Positions 44,358 to 53,149 are shown, counted from the stretch's first letter. The stretch is DNA of 64,000 bases from Flavobacterium ovatum (GCF_040703125.1 NZ_CP160035.1:2817001-2881000), one strand, 5' to 3'. Made by a program: numbers and translations. The notes: generated by a model not told the origin, from the sequence alone.

Positions 44358-45401
44358 TTACAAATCATCAAAAGGACTTTTTATTTGTTGCAAACTTTTT
44401 GTACTTACGTGGGTGTAGATTTCGGTTGTTTTGCTACTGTTGTGGCCTAATAGTTCTTGAATATAACGTAAATCGGTTCCGCTTTCTAATAAATGGGTGG
44501 CGTAACTGTGTCGCAGCCAATGTAAGGTAACGGGCTTTGTATTGCCTATTTTTTTTAAGGCTTGTTTTAAAACACTTTGCAAACTATATTCAGAGTACAT
44601 TTCTCCTGCATTTTGTCCTTCAAACAGCCATATTTTAGGCTTGTACGCGATGTAATATTCACGAAGCATTGCTAATATTTTGGGTGATAAGGGTGCGATT
44701 CTGTCTTTTTTTCCTTTGGCGTTTTTTAGCAACACAATATTTCTTTTAGAATCGATATCTGAGAATTTTAAATTTAAAAGCTCACTTCTGCGCAATCCAC
44801 AACTGTAAATCATGCTTAGCATCATTTTGTGTTTGATGTTGGAGTGAGCATTGAGTATCAGTTTTACTTCTTCTTTGCTCAAAACATTGGGTAAAACTTT
44901 GGCACGTTTTGGACGATGTATTTTATCAACTAACATCTTGGTGTCTCTAATGGTCTGAAAAAAGAGTTTTACCGCATTTACCGTTTGGTTTTGATAAGAA
45001 GCTGAAAGATTATTCTTTAAGATATAGTCATTATTATAGATAATCACATCTTCATTAGTGATTTCGGCAATTGGTTTTTCTCTATAAAACACCAAAAAAG
45101 ATTTTAAAGCTTCGCTATAGGTCACAACTGTGCTTTGGCTATATCGTTTGGAACGCAACCATTGCTTAAATTTTTCGATTTGTTCCATTCCTTCGGATGA
45201 CGGAAGGTTATTGGATTGTGGCACTATTTTAAATCGAATTCGGTTTTCGACGGTGTCGGGAAGATGCCAAGCCACGAGTGAAGGACTCCATCTAGCGCCC
45301 TCGACTTGTTTTATGCGACGGATTAAGTCCGTGTTTTTTTCAAAATACACGGCTATTCTGTTGTTGCCTTTGTATTTTATGGGTTTTGCTGACCAATTCA
45401 T
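44358..45401 (-). CDS. Tyrosine recombinase at the head of the cassette array
   Basis: A 347-residue recombinase. Residues 1-60 form a small extra domain (RIAVYFEKNTDLIRRIKQ, then RWSPSLVAWHLPD). The core-binding domain covers about 75-165. The catalytic domain has Arg in YSCGLRRSELLNLK, HxxR in HWLRHSYATHLLES, and His/Tyr in LLGHNSSKTTEIYTHV. The end QIKSPFDDL resembles the IntI ending. The extra helix patch that marks canonical IntI, inserted before HxLRH, is absent. It ends 30 bases from the attI-like site, so it is the likely recombinase of the array. It reads toward the array, as in reversed integrons. Confidence 0.85.
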   Translation of the reverse strand: MNWSAKPIKYKGNNRIAVYFEKNTDLIRRIKQVEGARWSPSLVAWHLPDTVENRIRFKIVPQSNNLPSSEGMEQIEKFKQWLRSKRYSQSTVVTYSEALKSFLVFYREKPIAEITNEDVIIYNNDYILKNNLSASYQNQTVNAVKLFFQTIRDTKMLVDKIHRPKRAKVLPNVLSKEEVKLILNAHSNIKHKMMLSMIYSCGLRRSELLNLKFSDIDSKRNIVLLKNAKGKKDRIAPLSPKILAMLREYYIAYKPKIWLFEGQNAGEMYSEYSLQSVLKQALKKIGNTKPVTLHWLRHSYATHLLESGTDLRYIQELLGHNSSKTTEIYTHVSTKSLQQIKSPFDDL

Positions 45402-45518
45402 TTCTACTGATTTATAAAATAAAGGTAGTTAATTTTCTTATAAAGTAGTTTGTGTTAAAATAATTGATAATATGATGTAATAACAAATGCCTATCCAATA
45501 TAGTCCAATCTAATTTTT

Positions 45519-45729
45519 GTCAGATCGAGGAGTAATTTTTATTCTAAAAAAAGCAATATAAAATGACGTTATTTGAATGTTAGCACTTCTAATTCCCCTC
45601 TTGAAATCGGAGATTCAACGATTCCAAAAACAAATATCAACTAGAGTTATAGGGGCTAGGGGTGTGTTTTTTAGGTGTCTGTAATTTAGGTATTTAAATC
45701 AAAACGTCATAGGTAGCGCAGTCGAGATG
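45519..45729. repeat. Dispersed repeat, copy 2
   Basis: It is nearly identical to 23298-23465, but about 46 bases (from 45605) separate CCCCTCTTGA from GGGGCTAGGGG. It lies between the recombinase gene and the IS4-type element. Confidence 0.85.
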
Positions 45730-45756
45730 CTATGTGTGGTTCTCGACTGCACTCGA

Positions 45757-47224
45757 CCTCAATGTCATTAAGTTAATGTTTTATTTAGTTGATTAACAGT
45801 TATTTAATTGATTTTAAATTGGTCATATCGTATTATTTTTCTTATATTTATACTATAAAATATATAGTTTTGAATATGCCAAAGAACTCAATCGCGATAG
45901 TTGAAATATTAAAAGAAGTGATATTTAGTGATAAAATAAGAATTGAATTTAAAATGAATGATAAAGATTTTAGTCGAAAACGTAAACAGCCTTTTGGAGA
46001 AGTTTTACTTTTCATGTTCAATTTATTGAGAAAAAGTTTGGCAATAGAAATTGATAGTTTTATAAATCATCTTAATTCAAAACTCGAATCCGAGCCTATT
46101 AAAAATTTCACTAAAAGTGCTTTTGTTCAGAAAAGACAAAAGATAAATCCAGAGGTTTTTAAATATTTATCGAGAGTAATTATGGAAAATACTTACATTG
46201 AAAGAAATAAAAATGTCCAACTATTTTATGGTTATAGACTCCTTGCAGTTGATGGTTCTATGGTTACTCTACCATATACAGAGAATTAAAGAATGTATTT
46301 GGAGTATCAAAAAACAACACTAAAACAGTTCTAGTGCAAGGAAGGGCTTCTGTTTTGTATGACGTACTGAATCGTCTCGCATTGGATTCGTCGTTGAATA
46401 ATTCAGCATTGGGAGAAAGACAATTGGCATTGAAACATTCTGATTATTGGGCCAAGAACGATTTGATTATATATGATAGAGGCTACGTGGGTTATGATTT
46501 TCAGTATGAACATTTTAAAAAGAATATAGATTATTTAATCAGAACAAGTGTTTCCCATAGTGACCTAATAAAAGATTTTGTAAAAAGCAAGAAACAATCA
46601 GCCATAGTTGATTTATTTCCAAATCAAAAACACGCTATAGTTGATAAGCAATACACAAAAGAGACATCGCTAAAAGTTCGATTAATTAGAATCGTTTTGT
46701 CTAATGGAGAAATTGAAGTTTTGATAACATCTTTATTGGATAGTCAAACTTTTCCAGCCAGTATATTTAAAGAATTATACTTTTTGAGATGGGGCATTGA
46801 GACATTTTACGACGAATTGAAAAACAAACTGAAATTGGAATACTTCACGGGTTATTCCAAAGCAAGTATAGAACAGGACTTTTTCTGCACGATATTCATA
46901 AGTAATTTGCAATCGACCATTGTAAATGACTTACAAGATGACTTAAAATTAAAGAACAAAACCACAAAACTGGATTACAAGATAAACACAAACTTGTCTT
47001 ACGGTTTTTTAAAAAATAGAATACTAGAGTTGCTTTTTAAAGAAGCTCCTTTGGATGAAGTATTCGAAGAATTAGAAAATCTATTTCTTAAAAATACAAT
47101 TCCAATTAGATTAAATCGGAATAATAAACGAGAAGCAGGTAAATATCTCAATCGAAAAAGACCTTTAGTACTTAAAAATCAGAAAGATGCAATATGAAAA
47201 TTGCTTAACTTAATGACATTGCAG
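45757..47224 (+). mobile_element. IS4-type insertion sequence, frameshifted
   Basis: Inverted ends of 20 bases (CCTCAATGTCATTAAGTTAA at 45757 and its inverse ending 47224, two mismatches) enclose a transposase gene. A TCGA is repeated directly on both sides (45753-45756, 47225-47228), which suggests a 4-bp target duplication. Length is about 1.47 kb. Confidence 0.85.
45876..47197 (+). pseudogene. IS4-family transposase, split by a -1 frameshift
   Basis: Two frames (to 46289 and from about 46274) make one DDE protein. The first starts MPKNSIAIVEILKEVIF and has LLAVDGSMVTLPYTE (first Asp). The second continues ELKNVFGVSKNN, YDRGYVGYDF (second Asp) and FLRWGIETFYDELKNKLK, the YREK-type box with the Glu. 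The break lies at ACAGAGAATTAAAG (about 46280), where one base is missing after ACAGA. The ORF start at 45789 is too far upstream; the ATG at 45876 fits the family. The element is likely inactive. Confidence 0.85.
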
Positions 47225-47294
47225 TCGAACTGACAAATAGGATTATTTTATAAAAAGTGTTGGTATTACAAAAAAAAATCCAAATCTTTCTCTC

Positions 47295-47367
47295 TAGCCC
47301 CAATAGCAGTGAAAATCCTTTTTATCCCGACTTTTTCGGGATAAAAAGATTGTAACGAATAGCGGGA
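47295..47367. ncRNA. Flavo-1-like structured repeat
   Basis: TAGCCCCAATAGCAGTG ... GAACGAATAGCGGGAA ends enclose a perfect hairpin (ATCCTTTTTATCCCGA-like arms, TATCCCG/CGGGATA). This motif recurs in flavobacterial genomes and, from memory, resembles the Flavo-1 RNA. It lies about 110 bases before fabI. Confidence 0.5.
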
Positions 47368-47426
47368 ACCCAATTTTCCTAAAAGACCAAATCATTCGCT
47401 CCCCGAAAAAAAAGACAATGAATAAT

Positions 47427-47456
47427 TTTGACTCTTGGACTGATTGTTTATTTTTG
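47427..47456 (+). promoter_or_regulatory. fabI promoter
   Basis: TTTG (47427-47430), an 18-base spacer and TATTTTTG (47449-47456) precede the ATG at 47480 by about 23 bases. The TTG at 47444 read by gene callers overlaps this promoter. Confidence 0.65.
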
Positions 47457-47479
47457 GTGGACTAAAAAAAACGACAACC

Positions 47480-48286
47480 ATGTATAATTTATTGAAAGGG
47501 AAAAGAGGGATTATTTTTGGCGCTTTGGACGAGAGTTCTATAGCATGGAAAACGGCCGAACGGGTGCATGAAGAAGGCGGTGTTTTTGTGTTGACCAATG
47601 CTCCGGCATCGATACGATTGGGGAATATTGAGGCTTTGGCGCAAAAAACCAACTCGCAAGTGATTGCAGCAGATGCAACTTCGGTGGCCGATTTGGAGAA
47701 CTTGGTAGAGCAAGCCATGCTGATTTTGGGCGGTAAGATTGATTTTGTTTTGCACTCCATCGGGATGTCGGTGAATGTGCGCAAAGGGAATCACTACACC
47801 AATCAGAATTATGAATTTACTGAGAAGGGGTGGAATGTCTCTGCGGTTTCGTTTCATAAGGTGATGCAGGTTTTGTATAAAAAAGATGCCATGAATGAGT
47901 GGGGGAGTATTGTGGCTTTGTCTTATATGGCGGCGCAGCGAGTGTTTCCTGACTACAATGATATGGCCGATAATAAAGCGTTTTTGGAATCGATTGCCCG
48001 TAGTTTTGGCTACTTTTTTGGGAGAGATAAAAAGGTGAGAGTCAACACGATTTCGCAATCGCCTACAGAAACGCGTGCGGGTACCGGAGTGAAGGGTTTT
48101 GGTGGTTTTATCGCTTTTGCCGATAAAATGTCGCCTTTAGGAAACGCTACTGCTGAGGATTGTGCCAATTATGCCATCACGCTTTTCTCTGATTTGACCA
48201 AGAAAGTGACACTGCAAAACCTACTACACGACGGCGGATTTTCGAATATGGGCGTGAGCCAGGAAGTGATGGAGATGTTTGAATAA
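47480..48286 (+). CDS. fabI: Enoyl-[acyl-carrier-protein] reductase (NADH)
   Basis: A 268-residue short-chain dehydrogenase that makes the last step of fatty acid elongation; the target of triclosan. The start MYNLLKGKRGIIFGALDESS with SIAWKTAERV is the FabI nucleotide motif. The active-site region is WGSIVALSYMAAQRVFPDYNDMADNKAFL (Y-x6-K equivalent, Y156-type tyrosine and Lys in NKAF). The C-terminus is NMGVSQEVMEMFE. A TTG start at 47444 would add 12 residues inside the promoter and is rejected. Confidence 0.93.
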   Translation: MYNLLKGKRGIIFGALDESSIAWKTAERVHEEGGVFVLTNAPASIRLGNIEALAQKTNSQVIAADATSVADLENLVEQAMLILGGKIDFVLHSIGMSVNVRKGNHYTNQNYEFTEKGWNVSAVSFHKVMQVLYKKDAMNEWGSIVALSYMAAQRVFPDYNDMADNKAFLESIARSFGYFFGRDKKVRVNTISQSPTETRAGTGVKGFGGFIAFADKMSPLGNATAEDCANYAITLFSDLTKKVTLQNLLHDGGFSNMGVSQEVMEMFE

Positions 48287-48289
48287 GTC

Positions 48290-48720
48290 TTGAAAGATTA
48301 ACGAATTGAGATTTCTGATTTTTGATTTGTTGGAATGTATAAAAAGATTAACGATTTTTGATTAACGATTTCTGATCTTTGATTTGTTGGAATCTGTAAA
48401 AAGATTAACGAATGATGACTAACGATTTTTGATTTTTGAATTGTTGGAATCTGTAAAAAGATTAACGATTTTTGAATAACGATTTTTGATTTTAGATTTG
48501 TTGGAATCTGTAAAAAGATTAACGATTTTTGATTAACGATTTCTGATTTTTGATTTGTTGGAATCTGTAAAAAGATTAACGAATGATGACTAACGATTTT
48601 TGATTTTTGAATTGTTGGAATCTGTAAATAAGTTTAACGAATGATGATTAACGATTTTTGATTTGTTGGAATCTGTAAAAAGATTAACGATTTTGGATTT
48701 GTTGGAAATTGTATTAATGC
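48290..48720. repeat. Minisatellite after fabI
   Basis: Seven to eight units, mostly 55-65 bases, share TTGTTGGAATCTGTAAAAAG, ATTAACGAATGATGACTAACG and ATTTTTGATTTTTGA parts in changing order. The 300+ base stretch from 48721 to the next gene holds the palindrome cluster noted below and nothing else coding. Confidence 0.85.
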
Positions 48721-48761
48721 GAATCAAGGTTTGAAATGTTTCGTAGGTTTAGGTTTTCTTG

Positions 48762-48901
48762 CGTCAGTACGAGTGTTTTTTGATAGTAATGCGATAGCTT
48801 TACTATCAAAAAATGTATCGAGAAGATACAATCAAGACCGTTCTCGATACATTTTATTAAAAAAGCTGTCGCATTCGCCGAGGCGAACACTCGAACTGAC
48901 G
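48762..48901. repeat. Nested palindrome cluster
   Basis: An outer stem CGTCAGTACGAGTGTT/AACACTCGAACTGACG (48762-48777, 48886-48901, one mismatch) encloses two perfect hairpins. One has 13-base arms (TTTTTTGATAGTA, 48776-48813). The other has 12-base arms (ATGTATCGAGAA, 48813-48852). AATGCGATAGC (48788-48798) can alternatively pair with GCTGTCGCATT (48865-48875). Confidence 0.75.
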
Positions 48902-49135
48902 AATCGTTAACTTAATATGTCCATTAGTCCTTGAGCCACATAAACAATTAACGATTTGTGATTATGGATTTTGGTTTTCTACTGATTGCTCAAAAAAACA
49001 TGATTTGATAGAAAAATATGATTTTACAACGATTTTACATCGTTAATGCTTCGCCAGTTCGCACTTTCAGGCTCGGGTCAAAAATCGTTGATCAAAAATC
49101 TTAAATCATTTTATCAAGTCTGTTCCAATATCCAT

Positions 49136-49143
49136 TATATTTG
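49136..49143 (+). promoter_or_regulatory. -7 box upstream of the glycosyltransferase gene
   Basis: TATATTTG fits TAnnTTTG and lies 37 bases before the ATG at 49181. No clear -33 box is seen. Confidence 0.5.
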
Positions 49144-49180
49144 CGGTCAATTTCTATTTTAATTTAATCCTTGTTTGAGT

Positions 49181-50179
49181 ATGTTTTTCTCATTAATAAT
49201 ACCGGTGTATAATCGTCCTGACGAAGTGGCTGAACTTTTAGAAAGTTTGACGCTATCAACTTACCAAAATAAATTTGAAGTGGTCTTGGTCGAAGATGGT
49301 TCTTCGATTCCCTGTTTGGAGGTTGCTAATAAGTATGTTGATAAATTGGCAATATCCTATTATAATAAGGAAAACTCAGGACCTGGAGACTCTAGGAATT
49401 TTGGAATGAAAAAGGCGCAAGGAGATTATTTTATCATCTTTGATTCTGATTGTATAATTCCCGCTCAGTATTTGAATGAAGTCGAAAAAGCATTAACAGC
49501 AGATTATGTGGATTGCTTTGGTGGACCCGATGCGGCTTTGAAGAGTTTTTCGGACATTCAGAAAGCGATAAATTTTACCATGACTTCGTTCTTAACCACT
49601 GGCGGAATCCGTGGTGGATCAGAGAAAATTGGAAAGTTTCAACCCCGTAGTTTCAATATGGGATTGTCTCGCAAAGCGTTTGAAGCTTCGAAAGGTTTTG
49701 GAAACATACACCCAGGAGAAGATCCAGATTTAACTATTCGTTTATGGGAATTGGGTTTTGAAACCCGATTGTTTACCGATGCTTTTGTGTACCACAAACG
49801 CCGAATAGACTGGGATAAATTCACACTTCAGGTGAGTAAATTTGGCAAAGCACGCCCTATTTTGAATAGCTGGTATCCTAAGTACAGTAAGTTGACTTTC
49901 TTTTTTCCATCTCTATTTGTGATTGGATTTTTTATTGCGGTACTCTCGTTGATTTTTAATAATGACTATTTGCTAAAATTATATTTCTTATATTTCTTCT
50001 TTATATTTTTGGCTTCGACTTTCAAAAACAAGAACCCTAAAATTGGATTTTTTTCGGTTGTGGCGGCATGGAAACAATTTTTCGGCTATGGTCTTGGTTT
50101 TATTGAATCCTACATCAAAGTAATTATTTTGAAGCGAAAACCAGAAGTCGCATTTCCAGCGTTATTTTTTAAAAAATAA
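49181..50179 (+). CDS. Family 2 glycosyltransferase with C-terminal membrane segments
   Basis: A 332-residue protein. The GT-A fold starts SLIIPVYNRPDEVAELLESL and has FDSDCIIP (DxD-like, residues about 95-102) and GEDPDLTIRLWELG. Two or three hydrophobic segments (LTFFFPSLFVIGFFIAVLSL, then LYFLYFFFIFLA) follow near residues 240-290, so it is membrane bound. It probably adds sugars to an envelope polymer; the substrate is unknown. The TTG at 49175 is rejected. coaE follows 3 bases later. Confidence 0.88.
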   Translation: MFFSLIIPVYNRPDEVAELLESLTLSTYQNKFEVVLVEDGSSIPCLEVANKYVDKLAISYYNKENSGPGDSRNFGMKKAQGDYFIIFDSDCIIPAQYLNEVEKALTADYVDCFGGPDAALKSFSDIQKAINFTMTSFLTTGGIRGGSEKIGKFQPRSFNMGLSRKAFEASKGFGNIHPGEDPDLTIRLWELGFETRLFTDAFVYHKRRIDWDKFTLQVSKFGKARPILNSWYPKYSKLTFFFPSLFVIGFFIAVLSLIFNNDYLLKLYFLYFFFIFLASTFKNKNPKIGFFSVVAAWKQFFGYGLGFIESYIKVIILKRKPEVAFPALFFKK

Positions 50180-50182
50180 ATT

Positions 50183-50779
50183 ATGACAAAAACCATCGGA
50201 TTGACAGGAGGTATCGGCAGCGGAAAGACAACGATTGCCAATTATTTTCAGTCAAAGGGAGTCCCTGTATATATAGCTGATAATGAAGCTCGAAAGCTAA
50301 TGCAGTCGGAAGTGATTCTTGAAGCTATAAAAAACAGTTTTGGAGAATCTATTTTTGAAAATGGCGTTTTGGTTCGACAAAAATTAGCCGGAATTGTGTT
50401 TAACGATGCCGAACAACTAAAACGCTTAAACTCCATAATTCATCCTGCAGTAAAAGAACATTTTGAGGAGTGGTTAGCCCAAAAAAAAGACATTCCGTTC
50501 ATCATTTATGAAGCGGCCATTTTATTCGAAAATGGCAATTATAAAAATTTTGATACAATAATCACCGTTACCGCTCCGTTAGAAACTCGAATACAGCGAG
50601 TTATAAGTCGTGATCAAACGAATAAAGAACAGGTGATGAAGCGGGTTGCTGCACAATGGACTGATGAAGAACGCATTTCAAAAAGTGATTATGTTATTGA
50701 AAATACGGACTTTGTGGAAACCAAAATAAAAATCGATGAAATTCTTAAAATTTTAAAGATTAAACAAAAAGATTCTTAA
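50183..50779 (+). CDS. coaE: Dephospho-CoA kinase
   Basis: A 198-residue P-loop kinase that makes CoA from dephospho-CoA. The Walker A is GLTGGIGSGKTTIA (residues about 5-18), followed by VYIADNEARKLM and RLNSIIHPAVKEHF. The catalytic lid has ETRIQRVISRDQTNKEQVMKR. It begins 3 bases after the glycosyltransferase stop and is probably co-transcribed. Confidence 0.93.
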   Translation: MTKTIGLTGGIGSGKTTIANYFQSKGVPVYIADNEARKLMQSEVILEAIKNSFGESIFENGVLVRQKLAGIVFNDAEQLKRLNSIIHPAVKEHFEEWLAQKKDIPFIIYEAAILFENGNYKNFDTIITVTAPLETRIQRVISRDQTNKEQVMKRVAAQWTDEERISKSDYVIENTDFVETKIKIDEILKILKIKQKDS

Positions 50780-50804
50780 ATGTTAATCTTTGGTTAATGC
50801 ATTA

Positions 50805-50833
50805 TTGTCTAAACTGTTAAAATGCTAATTTTG
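50805..50833 (+). promoter_or_regulatory. Promoter of the histidine kinase operon, near-leaderless
   Basis: TTG (50805-50807), an 18-base spacer and TAATTTTG (50826-50833) lie directly before the ATG at 50839. The transcript would start at or next to the start codon. Confidence 0.55.
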
Positions 50834-50838
50834 CTTTG

Positions 50839-52419
50839 ATGAATAAATTATTTTTTAAATTACTGGTTTTATTAATGAGTTTATCTCTGATAGGCATCAT
50901 TCTAGTTCAGGTATATTGGTTCAATACGTCATTTAAAAATAACGATGAGCAATTTAAATTCCACGTTAAGCAAGTAATAGGCAATGTTGCTGACAAATTA
51001 CAAAAGCAAGAGGCATATAGTTTTTATGATAAATACAATCATTATAAAGACAGTACAGGTAAAATTCCGCAAAAAAATGATTTGTTAGAGTTTTATTATG
51101 TACAAAAAAATCCAAAAACAAACGAAACTATTGTGTATACTAATAGTCTAATGGCGGAGGATTACAATATTTCGGCGACGCTTTTTGATAAAAAGTTTAG
51201 CACGGATAGGTTTAAAAACTTTAGCAGTCGTAGAACTACAGAAGTTTATAATAATAGCGGAATTGATAAATCAGGTTTACAGCAAAGCTTAACACCAGAT
51301 GTTAAAATTGAAAAAAGTGGTAGCTTAGACATCTTAGATAATGCGCAGTTTGAAATATTTTTCAAAGACATTGCTTCAGTAATGCCTATTAATGAACGAA
51401 TTTCGAAAGAGAAATTAGCGAAATTAATAAAAAAAGAATTAGAGCAATACGGTGTGAATACCAAGTTTGAATTTTCTATTTTCAATAATGGAGTTCAAAC
51501 AAAAATAATGTCCAAAGGGTTTTGTCATAAAGAAGAAGGGTATTCTATCCCGATTTTTACAGACAATGAAGGAAACGAAAAGTATAAGTTATTTGTAATG
51601 TTTCCTTATAAGAAAAAGTTTTTGCTTTCAGAACTATTGAGTATTACGATATTATCCATCGTTTTTACCTTAATCATACTTATAGCATACACCAGTGCGT
51701 TAAATCAATTAATTAGACAGAGGCAAATATCAGAGATTAAAACCGATTTCATCAATAATATGACGCACGAGTTCAAAACGCCAATAGCGACTATTAACTT
51801 AGCACTAGACGCGATAAAGAACCCTAAAATAATTGATGACAAGGAAAAGGTCTTTAAGTATTTACAAATGATTCGGGATGAGAATAAGCGAATGCATGCC
51901 CAAGTGGAAAATGTATTGCGTATTTCTAAACTAGAGAAAAGAGAGTTAGATATCGAAAAAGAATCTAGCAATGTAGAAGATGTTATAAGCGACGCAATCG
52001 AACATGTAGGTTTGATTCTTGAAGATAGAGGAGGAGCAATCACCACTCATTTTGACGCTGCTCGCACCACTGTATTAGTAAATGAGGTTCATTTTACCAA
52101 TGTAATAGTGAATATCCTAGAAAATGCAATAAAATACACCGCAGGAATTCCTGAGATTGATATTTTTACAGAAAACATCAAAGACATGATTTTGATAAAA
52201 GTTCAAGATAATGGATTAGGAATGAGTAAGGTGGCTCAGAAAAGAGTTTTTGAAAAATTCTATAGAGAGCATACCGGCGACATCCACAATGTAAAAGGGC
52301 ATGGTCTTGGATTAGCGTATGTAAAAAGAATTGTTGAAGACCATAATGGTCAAGTATATGTAGAAAGTGAAAAGGGAAAAGGAAGTACCTTTATTATAAA
52401 AATACCCCTAATAAATTAA
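50839..52419 (+). CDS. Two-component sensor histidine kinase
   Basis: A 526-residue membrane kinase. A first membrane helix (LFFKLLVLLMSLSLIGIILV) and a second (LSITILSIVFTLIILIAYTS, about 270) flank a ~240-residue periplasmic domain. The cytoplasmic part has HisKA (FINNMTHEFKTPIATINLAL, phospho-His), then HATPase_c with NILENAIKYT, KVQDNGLGM and HGLGLAYVKRIVEDH. It is coupled to the regulator gene 3 bases downstream. The signal is unknown. The ATG at 50839 is used; the preceding TTG belongs to the promoter region. Confidence 0.92.
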   Translation: MNKLFFKLLVLLMSLSLIGIILVQVYWFNTSFKNNDEQFKFHVKQVIGNVADKLQKQEAYSFYDKYNHYKDSTGKIPQKNDLLEFYYVQKNPKTNETIVYTNSLMAEDYNISATLFDKKFSTDRFKNFSSRRTTEVYNNSGIDKSGLQQSLTPDVKIEKSGSLDILDNAQFEIFFKDIASVMPINERISKEKLAKLIKKELEQYGVNTKFEFSIFNNGVQTKIMSKGFCHKEEGYSIPIFTDNEGNEKYKLFVMFPYKKKFLLSELLSITILSIVFTLIILIAYTSALNQLIRQRQISEIKTDFINNMTHEFKTPIATINLALDAIKNPKIIDDKEKVFKYLQMIRDENKRMHAQVENVLRISKLEKRELDIEKESSNVEDVISDAIEHVGLILEDRGGAITTHFDAARTTVLVNEVHFTNVIVNILENAIKYTAGIPEIDIFTENIKDMILIKVQDNGLGMSKVAQKRVFEKFYREHTGDIHNVKGHGLGLAYVKRIVEDHNGQVYVESEKGKGSTFIIKIPLIN

Positions 52420-52422
52420 GAT

Positions 52423-53127
52423 ATGGAAAGTATAAATAAAAGAATACTCTTAGTAGAGGATGATTTGAATTTTGGAGCTGTTCTAAAAGATTATTTAATG
52501 CTAAACGACTTTGATGTTACTTTAGCGAAAAATGGTATGGAAGGTTTTGAAAAATTCAAGAAAGACACCTATGATTTATGTATCCTAGATGTCATGATGC
52601 CATACAAAGACGGTTATACATTGGCCAAAGAAATTAGAGAGAAAAATAGCGAAGTGCCTATTATTTTCCTAACGGCTAAATCAATGAAAGAGGATGTTTT
52701 GAAAGGATATAAAGCAGGAGCAGACGATTACTTGAACAAACCGTTTGATTCTGAAGTTTTGTTGTTGAAAATCAAAGCGATTATCCAGCGCAAATCATCT
52801 GATGTAAAAGCAGAGCAAGTGCAGTTTGAATTCAATGTGGGGAAATTTCACCTGAACTCTAAACTGCGTTTCTTAACTTTTGATAATCAAGAGCCATCTA
52901 AATTATCTCCAAAAGAGAACGAATTGTTGAAAATGTTGATTCTTCACGAAAATGATTTGATGCCAAGAGAATTGGCCTTGACAAAAATATGGAGAGACGA
53001 CAACTACTTCACCTCTCGTAGTATGGACGTTTATATCGCCAAATTACGTAAATATTTAAAACAAGACGAAAACGTCGAAATCCTAAACATACATGGAGAA
53101 GGTTTCAGACTAGTAGTCAAAAAATAA
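52423..53127 (+). CDS. OmpR-family response regulator
   Basis: A 234-residue regulator, partner of the kinase at 50839. The receiver domain has KRILLVEDDLNFG (acid pocket), the phosphorylated Asp in LCILDVMMPYKDGY (about residue 53-58), FLTAKSMKEDV and the Lys of DDYLNKPFD. The C-terminal winged-helix domain (about 140-232) has KLSPKENELLKMLI and MDVYIAKLRKYLKQD. It resembles RprY/RagA-type regulators of Bacteroidota. Confidence 0.92.
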   Translation: MESINKRILLVEDDLNFGAVLKDYLMLNDFDVTLAKNGMEGFEKFKKDTYDLCILDVMMPYKDGYTLAKEIREKNSEVPIIFLTAKSMKEDVLKGYKAGADDYLNKPFDSEVLLLKIKAIIQRKSSDVKAEQVQFEFNVGKFHLNSKLRFLTFDNQEPSKLSPKENELLKMLILHENDLMPRELALTKIWRDDNYFTSRSMDVYIAKLRKYLKQDENVEILNIHGEGFRLVVKK

Positions 53128-53149
53128 TACGCAGTACTAATTGTAATGC

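Noticed and set aside
44268..44450. 60-codon frame across the attI-like site
   Set aside because: It reads through palindromes and the end of the recombinase gene on the other strand.
48290..48720. Repeats after fabI as a possible CRISPR array
   Set aside because: Units vary in length and sub-motifs recur in different order; there are no unique spacers of even length and no cas genes.
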